In this document: positions 17,091 to 27,613 of the stretch, piece after piece | Position numbering within the stretch: the first letter of the stretch is position 1 | How the letters are laid out: each line of letters opens with the position of its first letter | Source: Aliicoccus persicus | GTDB lineage: Bacteria > Bacillota > Bacilli > Staphylococcales > Salinicoccaceae | Direction of reading: 5' to 3' | Length of the DNA stretch: 61,213 nucleotides | Assembly: GCF_900110815.1 (NCBI RefSeq) | Contig: NZ_FOIT01000006.1 | Span: 76,549-137,761 of the forward strand | Translations under genes and position numbers: made by a program | Notes under the pieces: model-generated | Seen by the model: the letters and a program-made list of their open reading frames with translations, nothing else | The model's database searches: none | Told to the model about the DNA's origin: nothing

Positions 17091-18119
17091 ATGTTTAAGA
17101 AAGAAGAAACTTTAGATTTTCTAACGGAGTTGTTATCCATAAACAGCCCGTCTGGTTATACGAAAAATGCAATTGATTTTGTGAAATCAATAGTAGATGG
17201 ACTTGGTTTTACAACAGAAATTACACCGAAAGGGAATTTAGTCGTATCGGTTGAAGGTGAAGATACTTCAGTTACACGTGGTTTAAGTGGACACGTCGAT
17301 ACATTAGGCGTTATGGTGCGTTCGATCAATTCGGACGGTACACTCGCACTGACTAAAATTGGTGGACCGATTACGCCAACGCTTGATAGTGAATATTGTG
17401 AAATTATTACACGTGATGGCAAGACGTATACAGGTACGATACTTTCGACGTCACCATCGATTCACGTACACAAGGACGCATCATCGAAAAGCCGTGATAT
17501 CGACAATTTAGTTGTGAAGATTGATGAGAAAGTAAGTAATAAGAAGGAAGTACAAGCACTTGGTATTCAAAATGGTGACTTTGTTTGCTATGATCCAAAA
17601 GTTCAAATTACAGAGTCAGGCTTTATTAAATCACGTTTCTTAGACGATAAAGCATCAGTCGCATTGCTTGTGAGCGTATTAAAGGCAATTCATGCAGGTG
17701 ATGTGAAACCAAAGACGAACTTGAAGTTTATCATTTCGACGTATGAAGAAGTGGGGCATGGTGCCGCATGGATTCCTGAAGAGATTACAGAGTTTCTAGC
17801 GGTCGACATGGGTTGTATTGGACTTGATTTAGATTGTACGGAGTTTGATGTGTCAATTTGTGCGAAAGATTCATCCGGTCCATATGATTACGAGTTAACT
17901 TCTACATTGATCAATCACGCAAAGCGACTGGAGCTAAATTATGCGGTTGATATTTACCCGATGTACGGCAGTGATGCAAGCGCTGCGCAAAGTGCTGGTG
18001 CAAACATTCGCTCTGGATTGATTGGTCCTGGTGTTGCAAGCAGTCATGGGATGGAACGCACGCATGTTGACGCGCTTATCAACACATTTAAATTGTTAGT
18101 CGCTTACGTTGAAAACTAA
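17091..18119 (+). CDS. M42-family metallo-aminopeptidase
   Basis: Protein of 342 residues starting at the ATG at 17091 behind GGGAGG. M42 (FrvX/YsdC/glutamyl aminopeptidase) landmarks are GHVDTLGVMV (zinc ligand H and D), KSRFLDDKASV, STYEEVGHGAA (catalytic and ligand glutamates), VDMGCIGLD, GSDASAAQSAG and SSHGMERTH. These enzymes form large tetrahedral cytoplasmic particles and trim N-terminal residues from peptides. It is a single gene with its own terminator. Confidence 0.92.
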   Translation: MFKKEETLDFLTELLSINSPSGYTKNAIDFVKSIVDGLGFTTEITPKGNLVVSVEGEDTSVTRGLSGHVDTLGVMVRSINSDGTLALTKIGGPITPTLDSEYCEIITRDGKTYTGTILSTSPSIHVHKDASSKSRDIDNLVVKIDEKVSNKKEVQALGIQNGDFVCYDPKVQITESGFIKSRFLDDKASVALLVSVLKAIHAGDVKPKTNLKFIISTYEEVGHGAAWIPEEITEFLAVDMGCIGLDLDCTEFDVSICAKDSSGPYDYELTSTLINHAKRLELNYAVDIYPMYGSDASAAQSAGANIRSGLIGPGVASSHGMERTHVDALINTFKLLVAYVEN

Positions 18120-18139
18120 ATTTGAATTTTTGATGCGTG

Positions 18140-18166
18140 AGACTTCACTGATGTGAGGTCTTTTTT
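18140..18166 (+). terminator. Intrinsic terminator after the M42 gene
   Basis: AGACTTCAC (18140-18148), loop TGAT and GTGAGGTCT (18153-18161), followed by six T. Confidence 0.92.
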
Positions 18167-18225
18167 GTGGGAAAATTTTGATGTTTATAGTGAATGATTT
18201 AAATAGAATTAGAATAATAATGCAC

Positions 18226-18273
18226 TTGTCGGTCGATTTTCCTTCTGTTAATATTAAAATGCAAACGTTTTCT
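18226..18273 (+). promoter_or_regulatory. Amylopullulanase promoter with a cre site at the start point
   Basis: TTGTCG (18226-18231) and TAATAT (18249-18254) are 17 bp apart. ATGCAAACGTTTTCT (18259-18273) fits the cre pattern WTGNAANCGNWNNCW at every position and covers the expected start of transcription, a position that represses. CcpA is the expected binder; a LacI-type MalR could recognise the same core. Confidence 0.7.
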
Positions 18274-18326
18274 TAGACTGAAGTAATACTATTTTACTTC
18301 ACAAATAATGATTAAGGGGAGAGAAC

Positions 18327-21300
18327 ATGACGAACAAATTGAGTAAGGAATCTCGATTGCTTTTCGCATCATTGGTGTCTATATTCAGTGTGATTATTTT
18401 AATGATTACACCAAACGAAACGATGGCACAGGACGATGAAATCGAAGATGGCTTTTTCAGAGTCCATTTTGAAACATTGTTATCTGATGACATCGATGAT
18501 TTAGGACTTTGGTTGTGGGATGATGTTGCAGCACCATCTGAAGATTGGCCGACGGGTGCATTACCATTTACAGATGCAGTTGAAACTGATTATGGATACT
18601 ACATGGATTTTGAACTCGCTGAAAATCCACAGCGTATCGGTCTGTTAATCAATTCACTATCAGGAGACGGTCAAACAGAAGATATGGAGTTTGATCTCGT
18701 AACACCTGATATGAACGAAGCTTGGATTACGAGTGATTGGGAGCTATTTACGAATGAACCCATCACTGAAGAAAATACAATTCGTATCAATTACATACGC
18801 GAAGATGGAGACTATGAAAATTGGGCACTGTGGGCGTGGGGCGACGTTGCTGAACCAACGGAAGACTGGCCGGTCGGTGCACATGATTTAGACCCATCGG
18901 GTAACAATGGCGCGTATTTTGATTTAGAAATTGCCGAAGATGCTTCTGTTATTCAGTTTTTATTCGTCAATAAAGAGACTGAAGAGCAATCAGAGGACCT
19001 GTCGTTTGATGATTTAACTCAATCACAAATCTTTTTACGTGAAGGAGATGATCAGGTGTACACGAACCCAGATTTCTCGAGTGAAGTTGGCGTAACACGT
19101 GCAGAACTCGTGTCAGAAACGGAGATTGAAATTGAATTCCACTCAACGGAAGATCTTGATGAAGAATCAGTATTGGAATTAATTGAGTTACATCATGCAG
19201 ACGGCGAAGCATATGATCTCTCAGATTCTACAGTAACGATTGACCATGACAGTAATACGGTTCTACTCACGGGTGAACTTGACCCTGAGTCTGGAGCATA
19301 CACGCTTGTTATCGATGAGCAAGAAAGGTTGGTTCAGATGGGTTGGCGTTTGAAAGATTCACTTTACGCGTATGATGGCGACTTAGGTTTACATTTTGAT
19401 GATGAAGGCACACCTTCACTTAAAGTGTGGTCACCAAGTGCGAGTCAAGTGAATGTCATTTTATACGATAAAGACAATCAAGAAGAAGTTGTTAGAGACG
19501 ATATCGAAATGACACAGGAGACGCCAGGTGTTTGGGAAGTTGTTTTAGATGAAGAGACGACTGGATTATCTGATGTGACTGGGTATTTTTATCATTTTGA
19601 AATTGAGCGAGAAGGGGATACGGTTCTAGCGTTAGATCCATATGCACGTTCGATGGCGGCTTGGGACAATGGAAATCCAGATAATTATGTTGGTAAAGCA
19701 GCGATTGTGAACCCGAGCGACATCGGTCCTGAATTGGATTACGCAACGATCGATAGTTTTGAAAAACGTGAAGATGCAATTATCTATGAGGTGCATGTAC
19801 GTGACTTCACTTCTGATGTTGATATCGATGATGAACTCGAAAGTCAATTCGGTACGTTTAGTGCGTTTATTGAACGTCTCGACTACATCGAAGACTTGGG
19901 TGTAACACATATTCAGCTCTTGCCTGTGATGAGTTATTTCTTTGCAGATGAGTTTAATAACGACGAGCGTTTGAATGAATATTCTTCGACAAATAATAAC
20001 TATAACTGGGGATATGACCCGCACAGTTACTTCTCGTTGACGGGTATGTATTCTGAAGATCCTGAAGATCCGGCAAAGCGTATTGAAGAATTTAAAAACT
20101 TAATCGATGAAATCCATTCACGTGATATGGGTGTCATTTTAGATGTTGTGTATAACCACAATGCGAGCTTGCATCTATTTGAAGATTTGGAGCCAAACTA
20201 CTATCACTTCATGGATGCAGACGGTACACCACGTACGAGTTTTGGTGGTGGACGTTTAGGTACGACGCATGAGATGTCACGCCGTATTTTAGTCGATTCG
20301 ATTACGTATTGGGTGGATGAATATAAAGTCGATGGTTTCCGCTTTGATATGATGGGCGACCATGACTCAGAGTCGATTCAAAAAGCGTATGATGAAGCGG
20401 CAGCACTCAATCCGAACATCTTAATGATCGGTGAAGGTTGGGTGACATACGCAGGTGATGCAGGGGACAATGTCATTCCTGCAGACCAACAATGGATGGA
20501 CCAAACATCAGCGGTGGGTTCTTTCTCAGATGAAATTCGAAATGAATTGAAATCAGGTTTCGGTAGCGAAGGTCAACCGATGTTCTTAACAGGTGGTCCA
20601 CGCTCGATTGAGACAATTTACAATAACTTAGTTGCAAATCCAGGTAACTTCAATGCAGATGAACCAGGAGACGTCGTGCCTTACATTGCAGCACACGACA
20701 ATTTGACGCTGCATGACGTTATCGCACAATCGATTAAAAAGGATCCGAAAGATCACGCACAAGAGATTCATGAACGCATTCGAATCGGTAACCTCATGGT
20801 GCTGACGGCACAAGGGACACCGTTCATCCATGCCGGTCAGGAATATGGACGCACGAAACAGTTCAAACATCCAGACTTCATTGAACCGGTGGATGAAGCG
20901 GATGTGCCATACAAGTCTACGTTCATGACAGATGAAGACGGAGAGCCTTTCGAGTATCCGTACTTTATCCATGATTCATATGACTCTACGGATATTATCA
21001 ATCGATTTGAGTGGGCGAAAGCAACGGATGAAGAAGCATATCCGATTAATACACAGACTCGTGCTTATACTAAAGGATTAATTGAGCTTCGCAGAAGTAC
21101 CGATGCATTTAGCAAAGGGACGATGGATGAAGTTGATGAATCTGTTTCATTAATTGATGTACCAGAAATCGAAGATGAAGACTTGGCGATCGTTTACTGT
21201 GCTGAGTCATCAGATGGCGATGCGTTCTATGTACTTGTGAACACTGATGAAGTGGAGCGAGAATTTACTTTACCGGTAGACTTAAATGGCGGTGATGTTA

Positions 21301-24300
21301 TCGTCGATCGTGAAACTGCTGGCACTGAAGCAATTGCTGAACCAGTGGGTGTGACTTTAGAGGCTGATAAAGTAACACTCGAGCCGTTGACTGCGGTAAT
21401 TGTTAGAGTGAGCGATGAGGTTGACAATGAATTAGTCGGTGATGAAGATGCGGATGTTGAAGTGGATGATTCTGTAACAGAAGACGACTCATCTGAAAGT
21501 ACTGGCGTAAACAGCCCTGTCTTAAACGAAGATGGCACAGTCACATTTTACTTCGAAGGCGATGCCAACACGACAAGTGTTGGTGTCCCAGGTAGTTTTA
21601 ACGAATGGGACGAGTCAGCATTCGTGATGGAAGAAGGCGAAGACTCGGTCTGGTCTTACACAGCTGAACTTGAACCGGGTGTATATGAGTATAAATTGTT
21701 CGTCAATAATGAATGGACCAACGACCCATTAAATGATGTGGAATTAGAAAATACGAATAATGAGTTAATCGTGCCTGGATTGCGCGTTGAAGGTGCGACA
21801 GAAGTTGAAGCGGGCACTGAGGTTTCATTTACGACAATTTATGTCGACCACGAAGGTGAAGCGTCAGAAGTTAACGTGGAGTATTCTATTTCTGAAGCGT
21901 TCAATGGCGTCGAACTCGATGAAAATACATTAAGGGTTCCAGATGATGCTGAGGCAGAATCAATAATCGAACTCGTTGTGACAAGTGTTGGTGCAGAGAC
22001 AACACACACGGTGGTCGTTCTCGATGAAATGTACCACTACACGATAAACTACTCACGTTCTGATGATTCACAAATGGACTGGGATATGTGGATATTCGGT
22101 GAAGGTATGGAAGGCGATGCCCATGCATTTACTGAAGAAACTGAAGATGGCTATGCACAAGCGATGGTAAGTTTACCACTTGATGAGATTACAATGATTA
22201 CACGACCAGGTGACTGGTCACAGCAAGAAATGGACCGAGTCATTTCTATTCCAGAAGGTGAGACAGAAGTTGAAGTGTGGATAAACGCCTTAGACCCGAG
22301 AGTTTACTATGAGAATGATTCGATTGAAGAAATTGAATCACGTGTTGTGCAACTCACATACGTGCGTGAAGATCAAGATTACGATGGTTGGAACTTGTGG
22401 GTATGGAACACAGGTGCACAAGACGATGAGATTTTATTTGACGAAGTAACCGATGAAGGTGCAGTAGCAAATATCGAAATCGGTCAGAATACGACAGAGA
22501 TTGGTTTCAAAATTCGTCAAGGTGATTGGGAAGCAGAGGATGATTACAACGAAGACCGTATGATTGAAATAGATCCAAATGAACAGATTACGAAAGTGAC
22601 TGTTTACGAAGGTGTCGGTGAATTCGACCAAGCACCATCGATTAATGGACCAGAAATAGTGAATGGTAATGTAACTTTCTTCTATAGAGATCCTGCACTT
22701 TATCTGGCGGATGAACTAGATACGATTGACAGTGTTGAACTCCAACTCGTTGGGGAAGGTTTCGAAGATACGTATGAGATGACTTATGATGCAACGAACA
22801 ACTACTTCGTATATACAGTCGTCGGCGTTGAGACCGGTGACTATGAATATAGCTTCTTAGTGACTCAAGATGGGCAACCGATTGAAGTCGAAGATCCATA
22901 TGCCGAGGGTAATTTTAGCTATGAGCAATTGGACGTTTCAATCGAAACGTCAGTTACACCTGAGGCTATCTCTTATCAAGAGCATGCTGTTGTAACGATT
23001 GATGCAAGCAGCAGTAACGATGCAGAATTTTCAAGAGGTTTTATCGATTTGACTGAAGTCGGTGGACTTGAAGCAGTTGAGTTCGATGTTGAACTGATGG
23101 CACATACGATAGCAGTTGCTGAAGGCACGAGCGTTGGTGAGAAGGTTTTACCTGTGACTCTGGTCGATGAATTTGGTAATCACCACGCGTCAGAAGTGTC
23201 TGTGGAGGTTATTGAGAGAGAAGTCAGTGATGGCGCGGATTTTGATTGGGATGAAGCCCGCATTTACTTCATGCTGACGGACCGTTTTAGTGATGGAGAT
23301 GAATCGAATAATGACCCACACGATGTCGGTTATGACACAGACCATCCTGAAAGCTATCATGGTGGTGACTTCCAAGGGATTATTAATAACTTAGATTACT
23401 TGGATGAACTTGGTATTAACACGATTTGGATTTCACCAATTGTTGATAATATCGATCACGATCAAAGGCATGGTCAAGATGAATCTCAATACGGATATCA
23501 TGGGTATTGGGCGAAAGACTTTACAGAAATCGATGAGCATTTTGGTGATTTAGAAACGTTTAAAACTTTAATTGATGAAGCACATGACCGTGACATTAAA
23601 ATTATGGTCGATGTTGTGTTGAACCATACTGGATATGGATTAAAGCCAACCGATTCTGGAGAGGATATTCCACTGTTCCCAACAGATGAAGACCGGGCAG
23701 TTTTTGAAGGCATGATTCGTGAAGATGTCGTGTTAGGTAGCGAGACGATGAGTGAGCTGGACGGATTGCCAGACTTGGTGACAGAAGATGCGGCAGTGCG
23801 TGACCAAATTATCGAATGGCAAACGGATTGGATCGAGCGTGTGAGAACGGACAATGGTAACACGATTGATTACTTCAGAGTAGATACAGTGAAGCATGTC
23901 GATAATACGACATGGAATGCGTTTAAAAATGAGCTGACATTGTTGAAACCAGACTTCAAATTGATAGGTGAATGGTTTGGCGCAAGTGTGAACAATACAG
24001 CAGACCAGTTGAACACAGGTCGCATGGATTCATTGCTTGATTTCAACTTTAAATCGCAAGCGCAGAACTTTATCTCAGGGAATATTGAGAGTGTTGAAGC
24101 GAACTTAGCAGAGAGAAATGAACAAGTTGATAATGCTGCGATGCTCGGACAGTTTTTGAGCAGTCACGATGAAGACGGATTTTTAGTGACCGCTGCAGGA
24201 GACGATGAAGGGCTGTTTAAAGTTGCTGCTGCATTGCAGATCACAGCTAAAGGACAACCGGTTATTTATTACGGTGAAGAAATTGGAATGAGCGGCGTGT

Positions 24301-24701
24301 CAGCGGGCAACATGGATGCCGGCGAATTTAGTGAAAACCGCTATGACTTCGACTGGGATCGTGTTGATGGTTCCGAAATGCACGAACACTACCAGAAACT
24401 GTTAAACATTCGTGCAGACTATTCAGTCGTGTTCTCTAAAGGCGATAGAATGTTTGTTGCAGGTTCAGATGATGACGGCTACTCACTGTTTTCTAGAAAC
24501 TGGGAAGACGAACAAGTATTGGTCGGGCTGAATATCGGTGAGGATGCTGTTGTTTCTAGTTTTGAAGTTGACTTTGAAGCGGGTACTGAGTTGATGGATC
24601 TCTATAACGATGTAAGTTACGTCGTGGATGATGATCAGATGGTTGAGATCGAAATTCCTGGAAATGTAGAAGGTGGAACAGCAGTTTTAGTCGTGCAGTA
24701 G
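18327..24701 (+). CDS. Secreted bifunctional amylopullulanase, pullulanase module first
   Basis: Very large extracellular enzyme of 2124 residues. A signal peptide (1-35, ending TMAQ) is followed by two CBM41-like starch-binding modules (about 40-250), a CBM48-like strand region (about 345-450) and a GH13 pullulanase domain (about 490-930). The pullulanase has the YNWGYDP signature at 559 and catalytic D674, E703 and D791. An acidic linker and a CBM48/20-like module (about 1070-1150) come next, then two more CBM41-like modules (1235-1430), an E-set domain and a second GH13 alpha-amylase domain (about 1640-2035) with D1853, E1882 and D1948. There is no LPXTG or other anchor. It should cut both alpha-1,6 and alpha-1,4 bonds in starch, glycogen or pullulan and feed the maltodextrin importer 2 kb downstream. 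The protein is very rich in Asp and Glu. Confidence 0.9.
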   Translation: MTNKLSKESRLLFASLVSIFSVIILMITPNETMAQDDEIEDGFFRVHFETLLSDDIDDLGLWLWDDVAAPSEDWPTGALPFTDAVETDYGYYMDFELAENPQRIGLLINSLSGDGQTEDMEFDLVTPDMNEAWITSDWELFTNEPITEENTIRINYIREDGDYENWALWAWGDVAEPTEDWPVGAHDLDPSGNNGAYFDLEIAEDASVIQFLFVNKETEEQSEDLSFDDLTQSQIFLREGDDQVYTNPDFSSEVGVTRAELVSETEIEIEFHSTEDLDEESVLELIELHHADGEAYDLSDSTVTIDHDSNTVLLTGELDPESGAYTLVIDEQERLVQMGWRLKDSLYAYDGDLGLHFDDEGTPSLKVWSPSASQVNVILYDKDNQEEVVRDDIEMTQETPGVWEVVLDEETTGLSDVTGYFYHFEIEREGDTVLALDPYARSMAAWDNGNPDNYVGKAAIVNPSDIGPELDYATIDSFEKREDAIIYEVHVRDFTSDVDIDDELESQFGTFSAFIERLDYIEDLGVTHIQLLPVMSYFFADEFNNDERLNEYSSTNNNYNWGYDPHSYFSLTGMYSEDPEDPAKRIEEFKNLIDEIHSRDMGVILDVVYNHNASLHLFEDLEPNYYHFMDADGTPRTSFGGGRLGTTHEMSRRILVDSITYWVDEYKVDGFRFDMMGDHDSESIQKAYDEAAALNPNILMIGEGWVTYAGDAGDNVIPADQQWMDQTSAVGSFSDEIRNELKSGFGSEGQPMFLTGGPRSIETIYNNLVANPGNFNADEPGDVVPYIAAHDNLTLHDVIAQSIKKDPKDHAQEIHERIRIGNLMVLTAQGTPFIHAGQEYGRTKQFKHPDFIEPVDEADVPYKSTFMTDEDGEPFEYPYFIHDSYDSTDIINRFEWAKATDEEAYPINTQTRAYTKGLIELRRSTDAFSKGTMDEVDESVSLIDVPEIEDEDLAIVYCAESSDGDAFYVLVNTDEVEREFTLPVDLNGGDVIVDRETAGTEAIAEPVGVTLEADKVTLEPLTAVIVRVSDEVDNELVGDEDADVEVDDSVTEDDSSESTGVNSPVLNEDGTVTFYFEGDANTTSVGVPGSFNEWDESAFVMEEGEDSVWSYTAELEPGVYEYKLFVNNEWTNDPLNDVELENTNNELIVPGLRVEGATEVEAGTEVSFTTIYVDHEGEASEVNVEYSISEAFNGVELDENTLRVPDDAEAESIIELVVTSVGAETTHTVVVLDEMYHYTINYSRSDDSQMDWDMWIFGEGMEGDAHAFTEETEDGYAQAMVSLPLDEITMITRPGDWSQQEMDRVISIPEGETEVEVWINALDPRVYYENDSIEEIESRVVQLTYVREDQDYDGWNLWVWNTGAQDDEILFDEVTDEGAVANIEIGQNTTEIGFKIRQGDWEAEDDYNEDRMIEIDPNEQITKVTVYEGVGEFDQAPSINGPEIVNGNVTFFYRDPALYLADELDTIDSVELQLVGEGFEDTYEMTYDATNNYFVYTVVGVETGDYEYSFLVTQDGQPIEVEDPYAEGNFSYEQLDVSIETSVTPEAISYQEHAVVTIDASSSNDAEFSRGFIDLTEVGGLEAVEFDVELMAHTIAVAEGTSVGEKVLPVTLVDEFGNHHASEVSVEVIEREVSDGADFDWDEARIYFMLTDRFSDGDESNNDPHDVGYDTDHPESYHGGDFQGIINNLDYLDELGINTIWISPIVDNIDHDQRHGQDESQYGYHGYWAKDFTEIDEHFGDLETFKTLIDEAHDRDIKIMVDVVLNHTGYGLKPTDSGEDIPLFPTDEDRAVFEGMIREDVVLGSETMSELDGLPDLVTEDAAVRDQIIEWQTDWIERVRTDNGNTIDYFRVDTVKHVDNTTWNAFKNELTLLKPDFKLIGEWFGASVNNTADQLNTGRMDSLLDFNFKSQAQNFISGNIESVEANLAERNEQVDNAAMLGQFLSSHDEDGFLVTAAGDDEGLFKVAAALQITAKGQPVIYYGEEIGMSGVSAGNMDAGEFSENRYDFDWDRVDGSEMHEHYQKLLNIRADYSVVFSKGDRMFVAGSDDDGYSLFSRNWEDEQVLVGLNIGEDAVVSSFEVDFEAGTELMDLYNDVSYVVDDDQMVEIEIPGNVEGGTAVLVVQ

Positions 24702-24719
24702 GGTGATGGTTGGTTGAGG

Positions 24720-25014
24720 CTGCCAACTCAAGGCTGAAAATTGCTTTGAATTGGCAGGTAACAAAATATCATCGCTACTTCAAGCTTGAAAAAATTGTCT
24801 AAAGTAGAGAGGGCTTTGTTTCCGTGCTAACTCAAGCTCAAAAAGTGCGTCGAGTTAGCATGGATTTTGATTTCGTGCTAACTCAAGCTCAAAAAGTGTC
24901 TCGAGTTAGCATGGATTTTGTTTCCGTGCTAACTCAAGTTCAATAAGTGCCTCGAGTTAGCATGGATTTTGATTCCGTGCTAACTCAAGCTCGAAAAATG
25001 CGGTGAGTTAGCAC
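24720..25014. repeat. 51-bp hairpin repeat array with changing stems
   Basis: Hairpins start at 24720, 24772, 24824, 24875, 24926 and 24977, spaced 51 or 52 bp. The last four use the stem GTGCTAACTC/GAGTTAGCA(C/T). The first uses CTGCCAA/TTGGCAG and the second a weaker CTACTT/AAGTAG. All have an A-rich loop, and the 38-base hairpin plus 13-base spacer accounts for the period. The array follows the amylopullulanase stop codon directly, before a convergent gene. The T-rich spacer after each hairpin means the units could also act as weak terminators. Confidence 0.85.
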
Positions 25015-25058
25015 GAGTCAATTTTTATCCTTATGCCAGCATCAACCAAATCCCACAC

Positions 25059-25098
25059 AAAAAAGTCCAAACCCGGCAATCACGCCAGGTCTGGACTT
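25059..25098 (-). terminator. Intrinsic terminator of the DCC-family gene
   Basis: AAGTCCAAACC pairs with GGTCTGGACTT with one mismatch. An A-run before it becomes the T-run on the minus-strand transcript. Confidence 0.82.
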
Positions 25099-25113
25099 AT
25101 TCTATATCAACAG

Positions 25114-25497
25114 CTACTCCAAATACATCTTCTTAAACTTCTCACTCGGCATCGGGCAATCTTCAGCACTCGCATTGCCAGCAAATCGCCTACGATTTCT
25201 TGCCACCCATTTATAAACATCGTCTCGAATCACATCCGGAATCCACAACAACAATTTAAACGGAATCATATGATGGTGCATCGCATCCAAAGCTCGGATG
25301 ACTGCTGTCGAGTGTTTATAATAATCTTGGTCAACGAAAATCACAGACTTCCTCCCAACAAGCTCCGGCACATTCGCCTTGGTCCAAGCACTATTAAAAT
25401 CGGTAATCTTTAACTCTGGATTTCTATTCCATTTCACGACAAACCGCACCATGCGATTACACAGCGTGCAGTCGCCATCAAAGACTATAACTTTCAT
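25114..25497 (-). CDS. DCC-family thiol-disulfide oxidoreductase-like protein (DUF393)
   Basis: Protein of 127 residues starting MKVIVFDGDCTLCNRMVRF, the hallmark DxDCxxCN motif of the DCC family, with a predicted thioredoxin-like fold. The two cysteines (in CTLC) suggest redox chemistry, but substrates are not known. GGAGG lies before the ATG. It is convergent with the amylopullulanase and separated from it by the hairpin repeat array. Confidence 0.88.
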   Translation of the reverse strand: MKVIVFDGDCTLCNRMVRFVVKWNRNPELKITDFNSAWTKANVPELVGRKSVIFVDQDYYKHSTAVIRALDAMHHHMIPFKLLLWIPDVIRDDVYKWVARNRRRFAGNASAEDCPMPSEKFKKMYLE

Positions 25498-25582
25498 ATT
25501 TAATCCTCCATCTATAAACCATCATAACAGGATAAAAACCTATCATCCAAGACGGCACCTTGAAATTCCAAAAACAACCCAC

Positions 25583-26128
25583 CTATAAATTCACATGGTT
25601 CGGGTTCAATTTCCCATATATCAACAAGTTGTGATATCTACCATCGAGTCGCATTGCATCACACAGCACGGCTTCCTTCGAAAACCCGAGTCTCTCTGGC
25701 ACCTTGCGACTCGGTTCATTGAGCTCGCACACGTGTATCTCAATCCGATGCACGTCCCACTCGTTAAACACAAAGTCGGTCATTGTAGAGACGACGCGCG
25801 TAATGATACCGCGTTTTTGGTGTGACTTGCCGAGCCAGTAACCGAACTCTACTTTATTATCGGTACGATTCACTTTGTTCAGTGAGAATCCCCCGATGAA
25901 TGTATTTTTATTGTATATACCAAAATGGAAACTACTTTCTTTGGCAAATTCATCTCGAGTGAACTGGATGAATTTTTTGTAATCTTCTGCCGAATGTGTG
26001 TAATTGACCCATGGTAACCAAGTCGCTAAATAATCTCTTGAAGCATCGACTTCTTTAAATGCATCGTAAGCGTCACGCTCATTCATAATTCTTAAAGTTA
26101 GTTCATCATCGATTTTAAAACTCAACAT
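25583..26128 (-). CDS. GNAT acetyltransferase, RimJ/RimL type
   Basis: Protein of 181 residues if translation starts at the ATG at 26128, where family similarity begins (MLSFKIDDELTLRIMNERDA). Longer in-frame starts upstream would run into the mal promoter. Landmarks are YLATWLPWVNYTHSAEDYKKF, the motif EFGYWLGKSHQKRGIIT and HVCELNEPSRKVPERLGF, typical of ribosomal-protein N-acetyltransferase relatives. The RBS is weak (AGCGGTG). It is divergent from malE and its promoter must lie within the same 200-bp region. Confidence 0.8.
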   Translation of the reverse strand: MLSFKIDDELTLRIMNERDAYDAFKEVDASRDYLATWLPWVNYTHSAEDYKKFIQFTRDEFAKESSFHFGIYNKNTFIGGFSLNKVNRTDNKVEFGYWLGKSHQKRGIITRVVSTMTDFVFNEWDVHRIEIHVCELNEPSRKVPERLGFSKEAVLCDAMRLDGRYHNLLIYGKLNPNHVNL

Positions 26129-26241
26129 ATCAATCACCGCTTTCATTAGTAAGATAAATATACAACACGGACCATAATGGTGCAATTGTGCGTACAAAAC
26201 GGATAAATATTGCGAAATATTTTCATCAAATTTTAATTTTA

Positions 26242-26294
26242 ACGAAATCGTTTGCACGAATTCTATTGACTTTCGTATGTAAGCGTTTTAAAAT
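26242..26294 (+). promoter_or_regulatory. mal operon promoter with two cre/MalR-like operators
   Basis: TTGACT (26266-26271) and TAAAAT (26289-26294) are 17 bp apart. ACGAAATCGTTTGCA (26242-26256) lies upstream of the -35, and ATGTAAGCGTTTTAA (26277-26291) lies between the two hexamers. Each fits the cre/LacI-family pattern with one mismatch. The operon encodes its own LacI-type regulator, so one site may be for MalR and the other for CcpA. Confidence 0.65.
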
Positions 26295-26332
26295 TGAGTT
26301 GTATAATACAATTAATTAAAGGAGAGTTTTCA

Positions 26333-27583
26333 ATGAAATTCAAGAATTTTATGTACACGGGTATTCTTGCATCAGCACTTGTTTTATCAGGCATAGCGAT
26401 TGGCAACGATGAGGCTGTTAATGCACAGGATGAGCCAGAAAAACCAGAGAGTTTAACAGTTTGGTTAGATGGTGACGTACAGTTCGAAGTTTACCCAGAA
26501 ATCTTTGCACGTTTCACTGAAGAAACTGGTATTGAAGTAGAAGTTTCTGAGATTGCGATGAACGACCAGCTTGACCAAATTTCTTTAGACGGACCTGCTG
26601 GAAATGGTCCAGATATTTTCCAACAGCCACACGACATGATCGGTAGTGCATACTTACAAGGTTTAGTTAAAGAAATCAATCCTGAAGACGTTGTAGATCT
26701 CGATTTATTCAACGAAAATGCGATCGATGCATTCACTTACGATGGTCACCTTTTAGGTCTTCCATTTGCTGCTGAATCGATTGCACTTTACTACAACACG
26801 GATTTAGTTGATGAAGCACCAACGACTAAAGAAGAGTTAGAAGCAATCATGGAAGAGTACACAGATGAGTCAAGCAACCAATACGGTTTCTTAATGGAAT
26901 CTACTAACTTCTACATGGCTTATGCGTTCTTATTCTCAGGTGATGAATCAATCTTCAGCGTAGATGAAGAAGGTAACTACGACTCAGCTGATATCCAAGT
27001 TGCATCTGAAGGTGTAATTGAACAAGCGGAAGCTTACAAAGAGTACTTTGAACAAGGTTATTTATCTTCTAACATCAACGGTGATGTATTAGATGGATTA
27101 TTTTTAGCTGGAGATGCACCGGTTGCATTAACTGGTCCATGGAAACTTGCTGAATACTCTGAAGGATTAGGTGATTCTCTTGCAACTGCGCCACTACCAG
27201 AATTTGATGGTGAGCCAATGACGCCATTCATGGGTGTTAAAGGTTGGATGATGAACGAATACACTGAAAACGAGTACTGGGCACTTCAGTTATTACAATT
27301 CATGACAAACCAAGAGAGCTCTCAGTATGTTGTAGATAACATGCAAGAATCAGTACCACGTTCAGATGTTGAAAACGACAACGAATTGTTAGCAACGTTT
27401 GATGAGCAAACTGCAAGTGCTGTTCCAATGCCAAACATTCCAGAAATGGCACAAGTTTGGGAGCCGATGGAAAACGCATTAGTATTCATCTCTCAAGGTG
27501 AAGATGTAACTGAAATTCTTGAAGAAGCGAAAGCTAATATTGAAGCGAACATTGAAGCCGCAGGTGGATCTTCTGCAGAATAA
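26333..27583 (+). CDS. malE: Maltose/maltodextrin-binding protein
   Basis: Extracellular solute-binding protein of 416 residues from the ATG at 26333 (GGAGAG upstream). The mature part starts with LTVWLDGDVQFEVYPEIFA and includes GPDIFQQPHDMIGSAY, LGLPFAAESIALYYNTDL and GWMMNEYTENEYWALQLL, characteristic of maltose/maltodextrin receptors. The signal peptide contains LSG followed by Ile where a lipobox would have Cys, and then VNAQDE, which could be cut by signal peptidase I. It therefore lacks the usual lipid anchor. It is first in the mal operon and would capture products of the amylopullulanase. Confidence 0.9.
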   Translation: MKFKNFMYTGILASALVLSGIAIGNDEAVNAQDEPEKPESLTVWLDGDVQFEVYPEIFARFTEETGIEVEVSEIAMNDQLDQISLDGPAGNGPDIFQQPHDMIGSAYLQGLVKEINPEDVVDLDLFNENAIDAFTYDGHLLGLPFAAESIALYYNTDLVDEAPTTKEELEAIMEEYTDESSNQYGFLMESTNFYMAYAFLFSGDESIFSVDEEGNYDSADIQVASEGVIEQAEAYKEYFEQGYLSSNINGDVLDGLFLAGDAPVALTGPWKLAEYSEGLGDSLATAPLPEFDGEPMTPFMGVKGWMMNEYTENEYWALQLLQFMTNQESSQYVVDNMQESVPRSDVENDNELLATFDEQTASAVPMPNIPEMAQVWEPMENALVFISQGEDVTEILEEAKANIEANIEAAGGSSAE

Positions 27584-27613
27584 TATTTAATGGAATAACA
27601 AGGAGGAATGGAT